Source: Bacteriovoracaceae bacterium (GTDB taxonomy: Bacteria; Bdellovibrionota; UBA1018). From it: a stretch of DNA of 40,824 bases. Shown one piece after another: positions 1 to 8,663 of this stretch (positions are counted from its first letter, which is position 1; each line of letters starts with the position of its first letter). The stretch is taken from assembly GCA_947447665.1 (NCBI GenBank), contig CANFJX010000016.1, forward strand, positions 1 to 40,824, written 5' to 3'. A model generated the notes under the pieces. That model did no database searches. It saw only the letters and a program-made list of their open reading frames with translations, and was not told the origin of the DNA. Position numbers and translations under genes: made by a program.

Positions 1-1185
1 CGATCCGTCTTCGGGGTATAAACGATGGGATGGCTTAGATGATGCTCGTGCAGGCACTTCTCCAGAAACCTCCAGCGCGGGAGGAGCACTCGGCTGCGTT
101 TGAGCATCTTGGCTCTTACGCTCTAACTTCACTCGATTGGATGCTGAGGGAGACGCGAGTGAATGATTTTCAGACTGATCACGACTGAGAGAATCTAAAT
201 CACTCGCCTTCTTTGCATGTCCGACTGGATCAGCATGGCCTGGAGAACTGATCGGTTTGGCGGGGACGGAGTCAATTTCTACGACCCCAGGCTGAGCGCT
301 CGCTCTCCCAGCCGAAAGCGGCGGCAAGAGCAATGGACTCGACTGCGGATGCTGCTTAGCAACCTCAGGAGAAACGTTATGAAGCGTTCTGACTGATGCT
401 TGTGCAGGGGGCACACTAGGAGATTTCGGCGACGGAGGATCACTCACTCCATCATCACTCCCTTTCAGCACCTGAGTTACTTTGAGACGTTGATTAGAAA
501 TCAGAGGCCTCGAAAATGTCTTTAAATCAACTCCGGCATGACCCTGTGTCTGATCAAAACTCAGCAAACCTAAAGCATCTCTTTCCGCAGGAGTTTTCAT
601 CGCATTTGGCTTCACAGAAGCCCCGCTCATGGTTATAGGTAGAGCGTTTTGAACCGGTGCAGCACTTTTGGGCGTTACTACTGCTACAGATGCCCTAAAC
701 TTAGCTAGAGTAGCGGGTGCGTAATAAGTTTCAAACTCATTTCGTGAGACAAGAAAAATGTGTTTTTTATTAATTTCTAAGTACTGATTTAAACTCAATA
801 TGAGCTTATCAATTGACTTTTTAAAACTCACCACGGTTCTAATATTATTATATTCAGAAACTTCACTTAAAGCATGCGTTAACTGATCAGTGATACTAGC
901 TGTATCTTTTTTACTTGGCTTAAATTCGATCTGCCAGCGATGAGCCTGCGACAGGACTCCATAAATATTATTCCAACAATCGATTCGATCTAAAGTAGAC
1001 GGGGTGATATTTCTGCAAAAAATTCTTAATTCATTTATTTTATCACTGACTTCATCTCTTGTCTCGCAGAGCCCGAGAGTTGGATTCAGCAATGAGTGAG
1101 CGAAAATAAACATGAACAAAAAAGAAAACATTCTCTTTGTTTTTTTGGCATGTTTAATTATTTTAGTTTCATTAAAAACTAACAT
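1..1185 (-). CDS. Secreted protein of unknown function, truncated by the window edge
   Basis: An open frame runs without a stop from an ATG at 1185 to base 1, giving 395 codons; the C-terminus lies outside the window. A second in-frame ATG at 1131 is an equally good start. After a Lys-rich stretch comes a hydrophobic segment (FSFLFMFIFAHSLL) ending near GLC-ET, which looks like a signal peptide. Residues about 40-175 are a Cys-containing, mostly helical-looking region. From about residue 175 the chain becomes rich in Pro, Ser, Ala and Gln and looks disordered. The first half is clearly more AT-rich than the second. I recognise no family. An envelope or exported location is inferred from the signal peptide only. 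Confidence 0.7.
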   Translation of the reverse strand, partial: MLVFNETKIIKHAKKTKRMFSFLFMFIFAHSLLNPTLGLCETRDEVSDKINELRIFCRNITPSTLDRIDCWNNIYGVLSQAHRWQIEFKPSKKDTASITDQLTHALSEVSEYNNIRTVVSFKKSIDKLILSLNQYLEINKKHIFLVSRNEFETYYAPATLAKFRASVAVVTPKSAAPVQNALPITMSGASVKPNAMKTPAERDALGLLSFDQTQGHAGVDLKTFSRPLISNQRLKVTQVLKGSDDGVSDPPSPKSPSVPPAQASVRTLHNVSPEVAKQHPQSSPLLLPPLSAGRASAQPGVVEIDSVPAKPISSPGHADPVGHAKKASDLDSLSRDQSENHSLASPSASNRVKLERKSQDAQTQPSAPPALEVSGEVPARASSKPSHRLYPEDGS

Positions 1186-1311
1186 TAACCGTATTAAAGC
1201 AAGATTCAGGCTCAATATAGAAAATATTTAAATTTTTTATATTTTCCACTTAGATATCGTGTTGATATGCTTTTTTTATTTAAAAAATTTAAATTCATAC
1301 GTCATTAAAAT

Positions 1312-1328
1312 TGTCTAAAAAATAGACA
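1312..1328 (-). terminator. Possible weak terminator downstream of the pyrimidine operon
   Basis: A 6-bp perfect inverted repeat, TGTCTA-N5-TAGACA, is followed on the minus strand by AATTTTAAT. It lies about 110 bases past the stop of the acyltransferase gene in AT-rich DNA. The stem is short and the T-tract poor. Part of it recurs as the direct repeat AATAGACACT at 1321 and 1339, so it could instead be a binding site. Confidence 0.25.
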
Positions 1329-1436
1329 CTTGTTAATGAATAGACACTGAGTTAACCGAGACCAAAGATCATGGATCCGACGTAGCTAGAGACTAGCCAG
1401 TAGTGAGCTTTCCATTTTCTTATAATGCCTAACAAG

Positions 1437-2345
1437 TCAAATTGATGCTTTAGAGGCACTCTTTTTGATACCAGGCGTCGCCTGACTGCGCACTCTCTTA
1501 CGCAAATCCCGCTGAATTCCCCGCTGGCTGCGACTATGAGAGGACATCTCAATTTTAGTAGCAGGCACACCACCCCACGTCTCACCAGCTGGTACGTAGG
1601 TCTTGGGGAGGACGACGGAATTAGGAAGAATCTTGGCATATTCTCCGACTTCGACCCCGCCCATAATCGTGGCTTTCAATCCAATAGTTGCACCTTGACC
1701 AATTTTTACTTTCGCTAGAACCAGAAAACCACCCTGGCCGTAATGAGCAATTAGTGTTGCGCTCCCACCGATGGTAACTCGGTCCTCTAGCTCAATTAAG
1801 CAAGGATCGGAAATATTGGTCGTATTAAGCTGAACACCGCGCCCAATTTTCATCCCCATGAGGCGGTAAAATAAGATATTGAATGGAGTCGGCGTTAAAA
1901 ATTCTAAGAAAGTATATCGAGGAAGGTAAGCAAATACATTGTGAACCCCCCAGACAATAGTCTGAAGCGAATGATAGGGACCTCTCCAAGGCTTGGGGTA
2001 GGCCCTCATTAAAAAATTGAAAGCAGGGGCGACAAAAATCAGCGTAAAACCAAAAAGAATATAGGCAGTCGATACTAACACCGCCAGACCAAAGGCCTTG
2101 AATACAACGGACTGAGCCTGAATCAGCGGGTACCCCCACTGAAATACTAGAGCCCCCGGAGTGAAAGCTAGAGCAAAACACACGACCCCAACTCCATACA
2201 TCGGAATAAGCGCGATCAGTGTTCCTAGAGTCTGAAACTTGCGCAAAACAATCTCATACAAGCCTAAAAAACCGGAGAAACTCGAAGTTGTTGCCTCGAC
2301 ATTCACTCGATCAGCCTTGGGATTTCGGTCCTTTATAGGGTGCAT
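1437..2345 (-). CDS. Membrane-anchored left-handed beta-helix (hexapeptide) acyltransferase-like protein
   Basis: This 302-residue protein has three to four hydrophobic segments in residues about 25-125. A C-terminal left-handed beta-helix domain follows (about 165-270) with hexapeptide-type turns such as IGRGVQL, VTIGGSATL, VKIGQGATIGLKATI and VEVGEYAKI, ending in GGVPATKI, typical of hexapeptide acyl- or acetyltransferases. The layout resembles the C-terminal membrane/transferase region of Pls-type (polylysine synthetase-like) NRPS proteins, but no adenylation domain is present. It is the last gene of the pyrimidine operon and starts inside preA (35-bp overlap), with AAGG upstream of the ATG. 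The last 30 or so residues are basic. The acyl acceptor is unknown, and no known step of pyrimidine breakdown needs this enzyme. Confidence 0.75.
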   Translation of the reverse strand: MHPIKDRNPKADRVNVEATTSSFSGFLGLYEIVLRKFQTLGTLIALIPMYGVGVVCFALAFTPGALVFQWGYPLIQAQSVVFKAFGLAVLVSTAYILFGFTLIFVAPAFNFLMRAYPKPWRGPYHSLQTIVWGVHNVFAYLPRYTFLEFLTPTPFNILFYRLMGMKIGRGVQLNTTNISDPCLIELEDRVTIGGSATLIAHYGQGGFLVLAKVKIGQGATIGLKATIMGGVEVGEYAKILPNSVVLPKTYVPAGETWGGVPATKIEMSSHSRSQRGIQRDLRKRVRSQATPGIKKSASKASI

Positions 2346-3654
2346 CTTTAACCTTTTCGGTCAAGTTACCCCCGTACTTGAATTTTGGATTCTGAGGATG
2401 CCGGGACCACGGTAAATACCCAATCCCCGTCTCTTGCTGCACCATGCTAATACACTCTACCGGGCAAACCAGTGCGCAGAGATTACACCCGACGCACTCA
2501 CTCTCTTTGACTTCATAAATTGAGCGGCGAATTTTTGAGGATCCACTCTCCTCGCGTCTGACAGAAATTGACTGATGTGAAGTGTCCTCACAAGCGACGT
2601 AGCAGAGCCCACAGTGGATACACTGGGTCTGATCGATCTTCGCCACGGTTTTAAAATTTAAATCAAGATCATGCCAGTGAACGACATTAGGCAGGGCCTT
2701 GCCTACAAAATCTTCCAAATGCCGATAACCCTGAGTATCCATCCAGTTAGATAATCCGTTCGTCAGGTCTCCGATAATCTTAAAGCCATAATGCATGGCC
2801 GCCGTACAAATTTGAACCCCTTGACTTCCCAGTGCCAAAAACTCAGCCGCATCTCGCCAATCTGAAATCCCACCAATCCCGGAGATCGGCATTCCGCGTG
2901 TCTCAGGATCTCTAGCAATCTCAGCTACCATATTAAGAGAAATCGGTTTGACTGCCGGGCCACAGTAGCCCCCATGAGTTCCCTTACCGCCGACATGAGG
3001 GGTGGGCGACATTCGATCCAAATCCACTCCAATGATCGAGTTGATCGTGTTAATGAGCGACAAGGCGTCTGCTCCGCCTTTTTTTGCAGCTCTCGCTGGC
3101 AGACGAATATCAGTGATATTAGGCGTGAGTTTCACAAAAACGGGCATACGCGTGTAATTTTTGCACCAGCGCGTTATCTGCTCGACATACTCCGGCACCT
3201 GCCCTACTGCAGCGCCCATTCCGCGCTCACTCATTCCGTGCGGACAACCCAGATTCAACTCGATTCCATCAGCTCCGGTGTCCTCGATTTTTTTGAGAAT
3301 ACTTTTCCAACTCTCTTCCTGGCACGGAACCATCAGAGATAGAATCAGCGCCCGATCGGGCCAAGCCCGCTTTACCTCCTTGAACTCTGCTAAATTGACA
3401 TCAAGTGGGCGGTCCGTAATCAGCTCAATATTGTTAAAACCCATGAGTTTCTGGCCGTTCCATTCTGCCGCCCCATAGCGAGAACAAACATTGACAACAG
3501 GGGGATCCTCTCCGAGAGTCTTCCAAACGGCTCCACCCCAACCCGCCCGAAATGCGCGCTCGACATTAATTTGCTTATCCGTTGGCGGTGCTGAAGCCAG
3601 CCAAAAAGGATTGGGTGATTTCACCCCGGCGATTCGACAAGTGAGATCGGCCAT
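2311..3654 (-). CDS. preA: NAD-dependent dihydropyrimidine dehydrogenase, catalytic subunit PreA
   Basis: PreA forms the flavin- and Fe-S-containing half of the enzyme that reduces uracil or thymine to the 5,6-dihydro base (or runs the reverse), the first step of reductive pyrimidine catabolism in the cytoplasm. The 447-residue chain begins with the conserved dihydroorotate-dehydrogenase-like opening (KSPNPFWLASAPPT) and continues through an FMN-binding TIM barrel with NLGCPHGMSERGMG and ISGIGGISDWRDAAEF. A C-terminal ferredoxin domain has two Cys clusters, CIHCGLCYVAC and CVGCNLCALVCP, for two 4Fe-4S clusters. Length and order match E. coli PreA. Its start lies 80 bp inside the end of preT, and its 3' end overlaps the acyltransferase gene. 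Confidence 0.96.
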   Translation of the reverse strand: MADLTCRIAGVKSPNPFWLASAPPTDKQINVERAFRAGWGGAVWKTLGEDPPVVNVCSRYGAAEWNGQKLMGFNNIELITDRPLDVNLAEFKEVKRAWPDRALILSLMVPCQEESWKSILKKIEDTGADGIELNLGCPHGMSERGMGAAVGQVPEYVEQITRWCKNYTRMPVFVKLTPNITDIRLPARAAKKGGADALSLINTINSIIGVDLDRMSPTPHVGGKGTHGGYCGPAVKPISLNMVAEIARDPETRGMPISGIGGISDWRDAAEFLALGSQGVQICTAAMHYGFKIIGDLTNGLSNWMDTQGYRHLEDFVGKALPNVVHWHDLDLNFKTVAKIDQTQCIHCGLCYVACEDTSHQSISVRREESGSSKIRRSIYEVKESECVGCNLCALVCPVECISMVQQETGIGYLPWSRHPQNPKFKYGGNLTEKVKDAPYKGPKSQG

Positions 3655-4975
3655 AATTTATATCCCCGCTTTTTTCTTTAAATAGACTTTGATGAATCGC
3701 GTAAGCAACTAACTTACCGTGCTGCACAGCAGTCACTGTGAGATCCTCTCCCAGCCCAATGCAATCACCCCCGGCAAAAATTCCGGGGATGGCGGTCTCG
3801 AAAGGTTTGATTTCGCCAGGATTCCCTACAGATATTCTGCCCCCCTTCAAACCAATCGATCGGAGAACTTCGGCGTCTACTGCCAAAGTCTGCCCAATTG
3901 CTTTAAATACTTGATTCGCGACGAGTTCAAAGCGCTCCCCAGCATTTCGATCAGTTCGCTCGAACTCCACTGCAGCGACTCCGCTCGCATTTCCTAAAAT
4001 CCGTACTGGCCGACCGCTGGTACAAATCACGACGCCCGCAGTCCTGGCGAGTTCTCGTTCATGAAGAGTCGCACTCATCTTCTCTTCACTGCCGCGATAA
4101 ACGATCGTGACCGACTCGGCCCCGAGGCACTTGAGCTCGATGGCTATATCAATGGCCGTACTCCCACCACCGATCACCACCGCGCTCCGTCCAACAGGTA
4201 GGTCTGCAATTCGGGTGGTTTGTCGAATTTTTTCGATGAATCGACTTGCCTCGAAAACCCCAGGTTGGTCTTCTCCCGGAATTCCTAACTTTTTAACGCC
4301 TCCAAGACCGAGAGCGAGAAAAACTGCATCAAACTCTGTTCTTAATGAATCTAGACTGACATCGGTTCCCAAGGCACAATTTAACTTAAGGTCAATCCCA
4401 CCCACCCCTAAAATCCAGTCGATCTCCTGCTGAACGCCCTCGCTCGTCACTTTGTAGGGAGCCAAGCCATACTCATTCAATCCACCCACCTTGGAGCGGG
4501 CCTCAAAAAGAGTCACAGCATAGCCGAGAAGTGCCAACCGATGCGAAGCAGAGAGTCCAGCGGGCCCCCCTCCTACCACAGCAACCTTTTTCCCATGGAG
4601 CGGGGCACGCTCAAAGAGATTCTGAGTTGACTCTGGAGGGCCTTCAAAAAACTGATCAGTCGCAAACCTCTGAAGGAGCCCAATCTCAACGGACTTGCCT
4701 TCGCCGACTTCTCGTACGCAGGCTGAGTGACAGAGCACTTCCACTGGGCAGACCCGCGCACAAGTTCCGCCCATCACATTAGCACTGAGAATGTCTTGAG
4801 CCGCCCCTCGAAGATTTCCGTTCGAGATTTTTCGAATGAAACTCGGAATATCGATCTCCGTCGGGCAAGCCTGAATGCAAGGGGCGTCGTAGCAATAATG
4901 ACAGCGACTCGCCTCAATCTTGGCAGTCTGAGAATTCAACGGCGGCTTGAAATCGCAGAAAATCGAATCTTGCAT
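3575..4975 (-). CDS. preT: NAD(P)H-binding subunit of dihydropyrimidine dehydrogenase, PreT
   Basis: PreT carries electrons from NAD(P)H through FAD and Fe-S clusters to PreA. The 466-residue protein belongs to the glutamate-synthase small-subunit-like family. The N-terminal Fe-S region has CHYCYDAPCIQACP and CARVCPVEVLCHSAC. It is followed by an FAD Rossmann motif (VAVVGGGPAGLSA) and an NAD(P) motif (AVVIGGGSTAID), and it ends with the flavoprotein motif GIFAGGDCIG. It is longer than E. coli PreT (about 412 residues), and the last 27 or so residues are encoded where its frame overlaps the start of preA. The likely ribosome site is a run of nine G followed by AAGAAG just before the ATG. Confidence 0.95.
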   Translation of the reverse strand: MQDSIFCDFKPPLNSQTAKIEASRCHYCYDAPCIQACPTEIDIPSFIRKISNGNLRGAAQDILSANVMGGTCARVCPVEVLCHSACVREVGEGKSVEIGLLQRFATDQFFEGPPESTQNLFERAPLHGKKVAVVGGGPAGLSASHRLALLGYAVTLFEARSKVGGLNEYGLAPYKVTSEGVQQEIDWILGVGGIDLKLNCALGTDVSLDSLRTEFDAVFLALGLGGVKKLGIPGEDQPGVFEASRFIEKIRQTTRIADLPVGRSAVVIGGGSTAIDIAIELKCLGAESVTIVYRGSEEKMSATLHERELARTAGVVICTSGRPVRILGNASGVAAVEFERTDRNAGERFELVANQVFKAIGQTLAVDAEVLRSIGLKGGRISVGNPGEIKPFETAIPGIFAGGDCIGLGEDLTVTAVQHGKLVAYAIHQSLFKEKSGDINYGRSHLSNRRGEITQSFLAGFSTANG

Positions 4976-4981
4976 CTTCTT

Positions 4982-4990
4982 CCCCCCCCC
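4982..4990 (-). promoter_or_regulatory. Nine-G homopolymer in the preT ribosome-binding region
   Basis: Nine C on the plus strand give G9 in the mRNA, separated by AAGAAG from the preT ATG at 4975. The run takes the place of a normal Shine-Dalgarno sequence. A change in run length would alter ribosome binding or spacing, so it is a possible slippage site. The homopolymer is also a place to suspect a sequencing error. Confidence 0.45.
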
Positions 4991-5012
4991 AGGAGATCGT
5001 TTTAACCTAAGA

Positions 5013-6308
5013 CTACTTTAAAGCATGCAAACTTTCGTCCATTACTTTGAGCATAAAATCAACTTGTTCGCGTCCGATCGAAAGGGGTGGCGCGATTCGA
5101 ATCACATTACCCATGAGACCACCTTTGCCCAGGAGAAGTCCGCGCTCCTGGCACTCGTCCATGAATCGAATGCATTCTTCCGTTGCAGGAGCTTTGGAGA
5201 CGCGATCTTTTACGAGCTCGACTCCCACCATTAATCCTCGACCCCGAACGTCTCCGATGAGCGAATGGGATTTCATCATTTGAGTGAGTCCGTCTTTGAG
5301 AACTTTTCCCATGACTTTGGCATTCTCGATTAGACCTTCCTCTTGAATCACATCCATCGTAAGTTTAGCCTGTATAGCTGGAAAAGGATCAGCCGCAAAG
5401 GTATTGAAATACGCTTTTCCAGACATACTCTGAGCTATTTCGGTCTTCATCAGGACTGCCCCAATGGCAGCTCCATTCCCAAAACCTTTGGCCATCGTAA
5501 CCATGTCAGCATCAATTCCCAACTCACGAGTGAGGAGAAATTCGCCCCCACAGCGACCTGCGCCCGTTTGGACTTCGTCGGTAATAAATTTTCCGCCGTA
5601 GTTATGAACGATTGATGCTGCAACTTTAAAATACTCGTCAGGCGGGGTAATAAATCCCCCTACCCCCATGACAGGCTCCACAATCATGGCGGCAATCTTG
5701 CCATGAGTGGTCGTTTGAATGGTCGTCTCAATATTCTTGGCACATTCCAAAGAACAACTGTCTGGAACCTTTCCAAAGGGGCAGCGGTAACAATTCGGCT
5801 CCAATGCAGAAGTAGCCTGCGCCACCGGCTGAGCTCTGAAGCGCCAAGTCCCATGTCCGCACTGGGCCAGAGTTCCAGCTGTCCCACCGTGATATCCATG
5901 TCTGAGATTCATAATCATGGTCTCGCCCGTTGCCTGACGCGCAGCCAAAAACGCCAAATCATTTGCCTCTGAGCCCGAATTCGTAAACGCGACGCGGTCC
6001 AGTCCTTCAGGGCTCTCCTCCAAGAGTCGTCCAGCCAGATCAATCGAGGCTTGATTGAGGTAAAGAGTGCTGGTGTGCTGGGGCGTATCTTCATCTAACA
6101 TCTTCATGAGTGCACGCTTAATCTTAGGATGATTATGCCCTGCAGAAATACAGACAATCCCCCCGATGGCATCTAAATACTTTTTGCCTTCGCTGTCCCA
6201 GACATATTCTCCCTGGGCTTTTACAATTTGCATGGGGTTTTTATGGTAGAGCGTCGCCGTGGGAAGAAAGTGCTTTTTCCTAAACTGAATCATCTCTTCG
6301 TTTTTCAT
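5013..6308 (-). CDS. Class III aminotransferase (beta-alanine/3-aminoisobutyrate:pyruvate or glyoxylate, AGXT2-like)
   Basis: This PLP enzyme is expected to convert beta-alanine or 3-aminoisobutyrate to malonate or methylmalonate semialdehyde. The 431-residue chain has the class III hallmarks SGSEAND (PLP phosphate contact), HGYHGG, the cofactor Asp in FITDEVQTGAGR and the Schiff-base Lys in MAKGFGNG. The segment CYRCPFG...CSLECAKNIE is typical of AGXT2-type enzymes, which act on 3-aminoisobutyrate. I start it at the ATG at 6308 because AAAGGAG lies seven bases upstream; the open frame extends 12 codons further. It lies between beta-ureidopropionase and preT in the pyrimidine operon, which supports the beta-amino acid substrate. 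The amino acceptor cannot be read from the sequence. Confidence 0.92.
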   Translation of the reverse strand: MKNEEMIQFRKKHFLPTATLYHKNPMQIVKAQGEYVWDSEGKKYLDAIGGIVCISAGHNHPKIKRALMKMLDEDTPQHTSTLYLNQASIDLAGRLLEESPEGLDRVAFTNSGSEANDLAFLAARQATGETMIMNLRHGYHGGTAGTLAQCGHGTWRFRAQPVAQATSALEPNCYRCPFGKVPDSCSLECAKNIETTIQTTTHGKIAAMIVEPVMGVGGFITPPDEYFKVAASIVHNYGGKFITDEVQTGAGRCGGEFLLTRELGIDADMVTMAKGFGNGAAIGAVLMKTEIAQSMSGKAYFNTFAADPFPAIQAKLTMDVIQEEGLIENAKVMGKVLKDGLTQMMKSHSLIGDVRGRGLMVGVELVKDRVSKAPATEECIRFMDECQERGLLLGKGGLMGNVIRIAPPLSIGREQVDFMLKVMDESLHALK

Positions 6309-6365
6309 ACGATCTCCTTTTAAATACAGAAACAACTGACTCAACCAAAACGTCTAGTTCTCAGC

Positions 6366-7232
6366 TTACAACTGAGTAATTGGGTTATAAGTTTCAGGCC
6401 TACGATCTCGATAAAATTGCCAAAGATTTCGAACCTCTCGGATTTCATCTAAATCCAAATCTGCGACGAGTAGTTCGTCATCTTTGGCGGAAGCTTGCTT
6501 TAAAATTTTGCCTTTAGGCCCTACAAAATAAGAAGAGCCATAAAACTCACCAATATTCCAGGGGGACTCGCGCCCTACCCGATTAATTGCTCCAACAAAG
6601 TATCCATTGGCAGCCGCGTGAGCAGGCTGCTCGAGCTCCCACAAATATTGAGATAAGCCTGCCACGGTTGCTGAAGGATTGAAAACAATCTCAGCCCCAG
6701 CCAAACCCAAGGCCCGAGCGCCCTCAGGAAAGTGCCTATCATAGCAGATGTAAACACCCACTTGAGCATAGGCTGTTTTGAAGACGGGATATCCGAGGTT
6801 ACCAGGCTTGAAGAAAAACTTCTCCCAGAAGCCTGCGACCTGAGGAATATGATTTTTACGATACTTTCCTAAATACTGACCATCTGCATCGATCACTGCT
6901 GCAGTATTATAGTAAACACCTGGCATCTCCTCCTCGTATAGAGGAACCACGATCACCATAGAATACTTTTTTGCATATTCGCGCATAAGCTGCGTGGTCG
7001 GCCCATGAGGAATCGCCTCCGCAAGACCGTACCATTTTGGATCTTGCGAAGGACAAAAATAGGGGCCAGTGAACACTTCCTGAAGGCTCAAAATCTGCAC
7101 TCCCATTTTTCCAGCTTTTTCGATCAGCGGCAAATGCGTCTCCAACATCGCAGAACGGTGCGCCTCACAACTCGCGCTCCCATCCAAACGACAACCTACT
7201 TGGATTAGACCTGATTTAATCACTCTAGACAT
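6366..7232 (-). CDS. Beta-ureidopropionase (N-carbamoyl-beta-alanine amidohydrolase), nitrilase superfamily
   Basis: It hydrolyses N-carbamoyl-beta-alanine or N-carbamoyl-beta-aminoisobutyrate to the beta-amino acid, CO2 and ammonia, the third step of the pathway. In the 288-residue protein the nitrilase catalytic triad is visible: Glu52 in SLQEVF, Lys126 in KYRKNHIP and Cys163 in GVYICYDRHFPEGAR. The start at 7232 is chosen for the AGGAGG six bases upstream; the open frame continues 51 codons upstream, where it overlaps the dihydropyrimidinase gene in another frame. The first codons overlap the dihydropyrimidinase stop by 8 bp, suggesting coupled translation. N-carbamoylputrescine amidase is a close relative, but the neighbours favour the pyrimidine role. 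Confidence 0.92.
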   Translation of the reverse strand: MSRVIKSGLIQVGCRLDGSASCEAHRSAMLETHLPLIEKAGKMGVQILSLQEVFTGPYFCPSQDPKWYGLAEAIPHGPTTQLMREYAKKYSMVIVVPLYEEEMPGVYYNTAAVIDADGQYLGKYRKNHIPQVAGFWEKFFFKPGNLGYPVFKTAYAQVGVYICYDRHFPEGARALGLAGAEIVFNPSATVAGLSQYLWELEQPAHAAANGYFVGAINRVGRESPWNIGEFYGSSYFVGPKGKILKQASAKDDELLVADLDLDEIREVRNLWQFYRDRRPETYNPITQL

Positions 7233-8628
7233 GAATGCCTCCTGATTGATTCGCGATTCGCGGGAGATAGCGACCGTAGCCTTTCCCGATTTTAGCCTGG
7301 CCTCGATCGACGGCAATTTGGCCACGAAGGAGAGTCGTCCGACACTGACCTTGTAGCTGCCAACCCTCATAAGGATTGTAATCACAATTCATATGGTGCG
7401 TTTTTGCAGAGATCATATGCTTCACTTTGGGGTCGAAAATCACCAGGTCGGCATCGCCTCCGATCGAGAGAGTTCCTTTTTTGGGAAACAGGCCAAAAAT
7501 CCTCGCGGGCTGGGTGGCGATGAGATCAACCCACTTTTGTCGGGAAATCCTCCCCTTCAGGACACCCTCTGAATAAAGCAACTCAACTCGATTTTCTATT
7601 CCAGGGGCGCCATTCGGAATTTTTGAGAAGTTCTGAATCCCCATTCGCTTCTGTTCCAGACAGAATGGACAGTGATCAGTTGCTACAACCTGAATCAACC
7701 CCTGCTCAATCCCATTCCAGAGAGCTTCTTGGTCACGTGGTGTTCGCAAAGGGGGACTCATCACGTACTTCGCACCCCCGAAATTCTCCTCTAAATACCG
7801 AGAGTCATCGAGAAGAAGGTATTGAACGCAGGTTTCAACGAACACTTTTTGATTCCTGAGCGTTGCCATTCTCACGCGGTTCAGAGCGTCCTCGCAAGTC
7901 ATATGAACGATATAGAGGGGGTGATCCCCAGAATAAGCAAGATCCAGCACTCGACCGGTCGCCTCCGACTCGCAGATGGGAGGCCGGGACTTGGCGTGAA
8001 ACTCAGGAGTCACTTTGCCCTCAGTCAAATACTGAGCCACGGAGCTCGCCACCAGATCTCCGTTCTCCGCATGGGTCGTGACAAAACCGCCAAACTTCTT
8101 AACCTCTGCCATGAGGTTCAGAATCTGACGGTCATCGACCATCAGAGCACCTTTGTAAGCCATAAAAGTCTTAAATGAGGTCACGCCGTGCCGCTCAATC
8201 AAAACTTGAATCTCTCCGCGAGTTGAATCGTTAAAATCCGTGACTGCAATATGAAAAGCGTAATCGCCGACAGCCTTGCCGGATGCCTTTTCGTGCCATT
8301 GATTCAGAGCACCCTCCAGACTCTCCCCGGGAGTTTGTATTGCAAAATCGATGATCGTCGTCGTTCCGCCATGAAGCCCAGCGAGGGTGCCCGTTTCAAA
8401 CGTATCACTCGAGGCCGTCCCCATAAACGGCAACTCCATGTGCGTATGAGCATCAATCCCACCTGGAATGACGTAGCATCCAGTCGCGTCCAAAACTTGA
8501 TCAGCTTGATGAGTGAGACCCTTCCCGATGCACTGAATTTTTTCACCCTCGATGTAGATGTCAGCAAGACACTCATCCGCAGCAGTGACCATCAGTCCAT
8601 TTTTAATTAAAATCGAGTTAGTTTTCAC
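7225..8628 (-). CDS. hydA: Dihydropyrimidinase (hydantoinase family)
   Basis: A zinc amidohydrolase that opens dihydrouracil or dihydrothymine to the N-carbamoyl-beta-amino acid. The 467-residue protein has the metal motif DAHTHME (His61, His63), the Lys expected to be carboxylated in SFKTFMAYKG (Lys159), metal His residues in VTTHAENGD and YIVHMTCE, and the Asp in VATDHCPF. I place the start at GTG 8628, preceded by a GGGAGG..GGGGGTGAG stretch. A longer frame reaches a TTG at 8670 but adds 14 unconserved residues and overlaps mmsA. It lies 35 bp after mmsA and overlaps the ureidopropionase start, so it belongs to the same transcript. Confidence 0.95.
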   Translation of the reverse strand: MKTNSILIKNGLMVTAADECLADIYIEGEKIQCIGKGLTHQADQVLDATGCYVIPGGIDAHTHMELPFMGTASSDTFETGTLAGLHGGTTTIIDFAIQTPGESLEGALNQWHEKASGKAVGDYAFHIAVTDFNDSTRGEIQVLIERHGVTSFKTFMAYKGALMVDDRQILNLMAEVKKFGGFVTTHAENGDLVASSVAQYLTEGKVTPEFHAKSRPPICESEATGRVLDLAYSGDHPLYIVHMTCEDALNRVRMATLRNQKVFVETCVQYLLLDDSRYLEENFGGAKYVMSPPLRTPRDQEALWNGIEQGLIQVVATDHCPFCLEQKRMGIQNFSKIPNGAPGIENRVELLYSEGVLKGRISRQKWVDLIATQPARIFGLFPKKGTLSIGGDADLVIFDPKVKHMISAKTHHMNCDYNPYEGWQLQGQCRTTLLRGQIAVDRGQAKIGKGYGRYLPRIANQSGGIHV

Positions 8629-8663
8629 GCTCTCACCCCCCGCCTCCCTGCCTAAGCAGCTAG

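Noticed and set aside
1352..1639. 95-residue frame downstream of the acyltransferase gene, minus strand
   Set aside because: It overlaps the end of the acyltransferase gene in another frame, has no ribosome site and has Arg/Cys-rich shadow composition.
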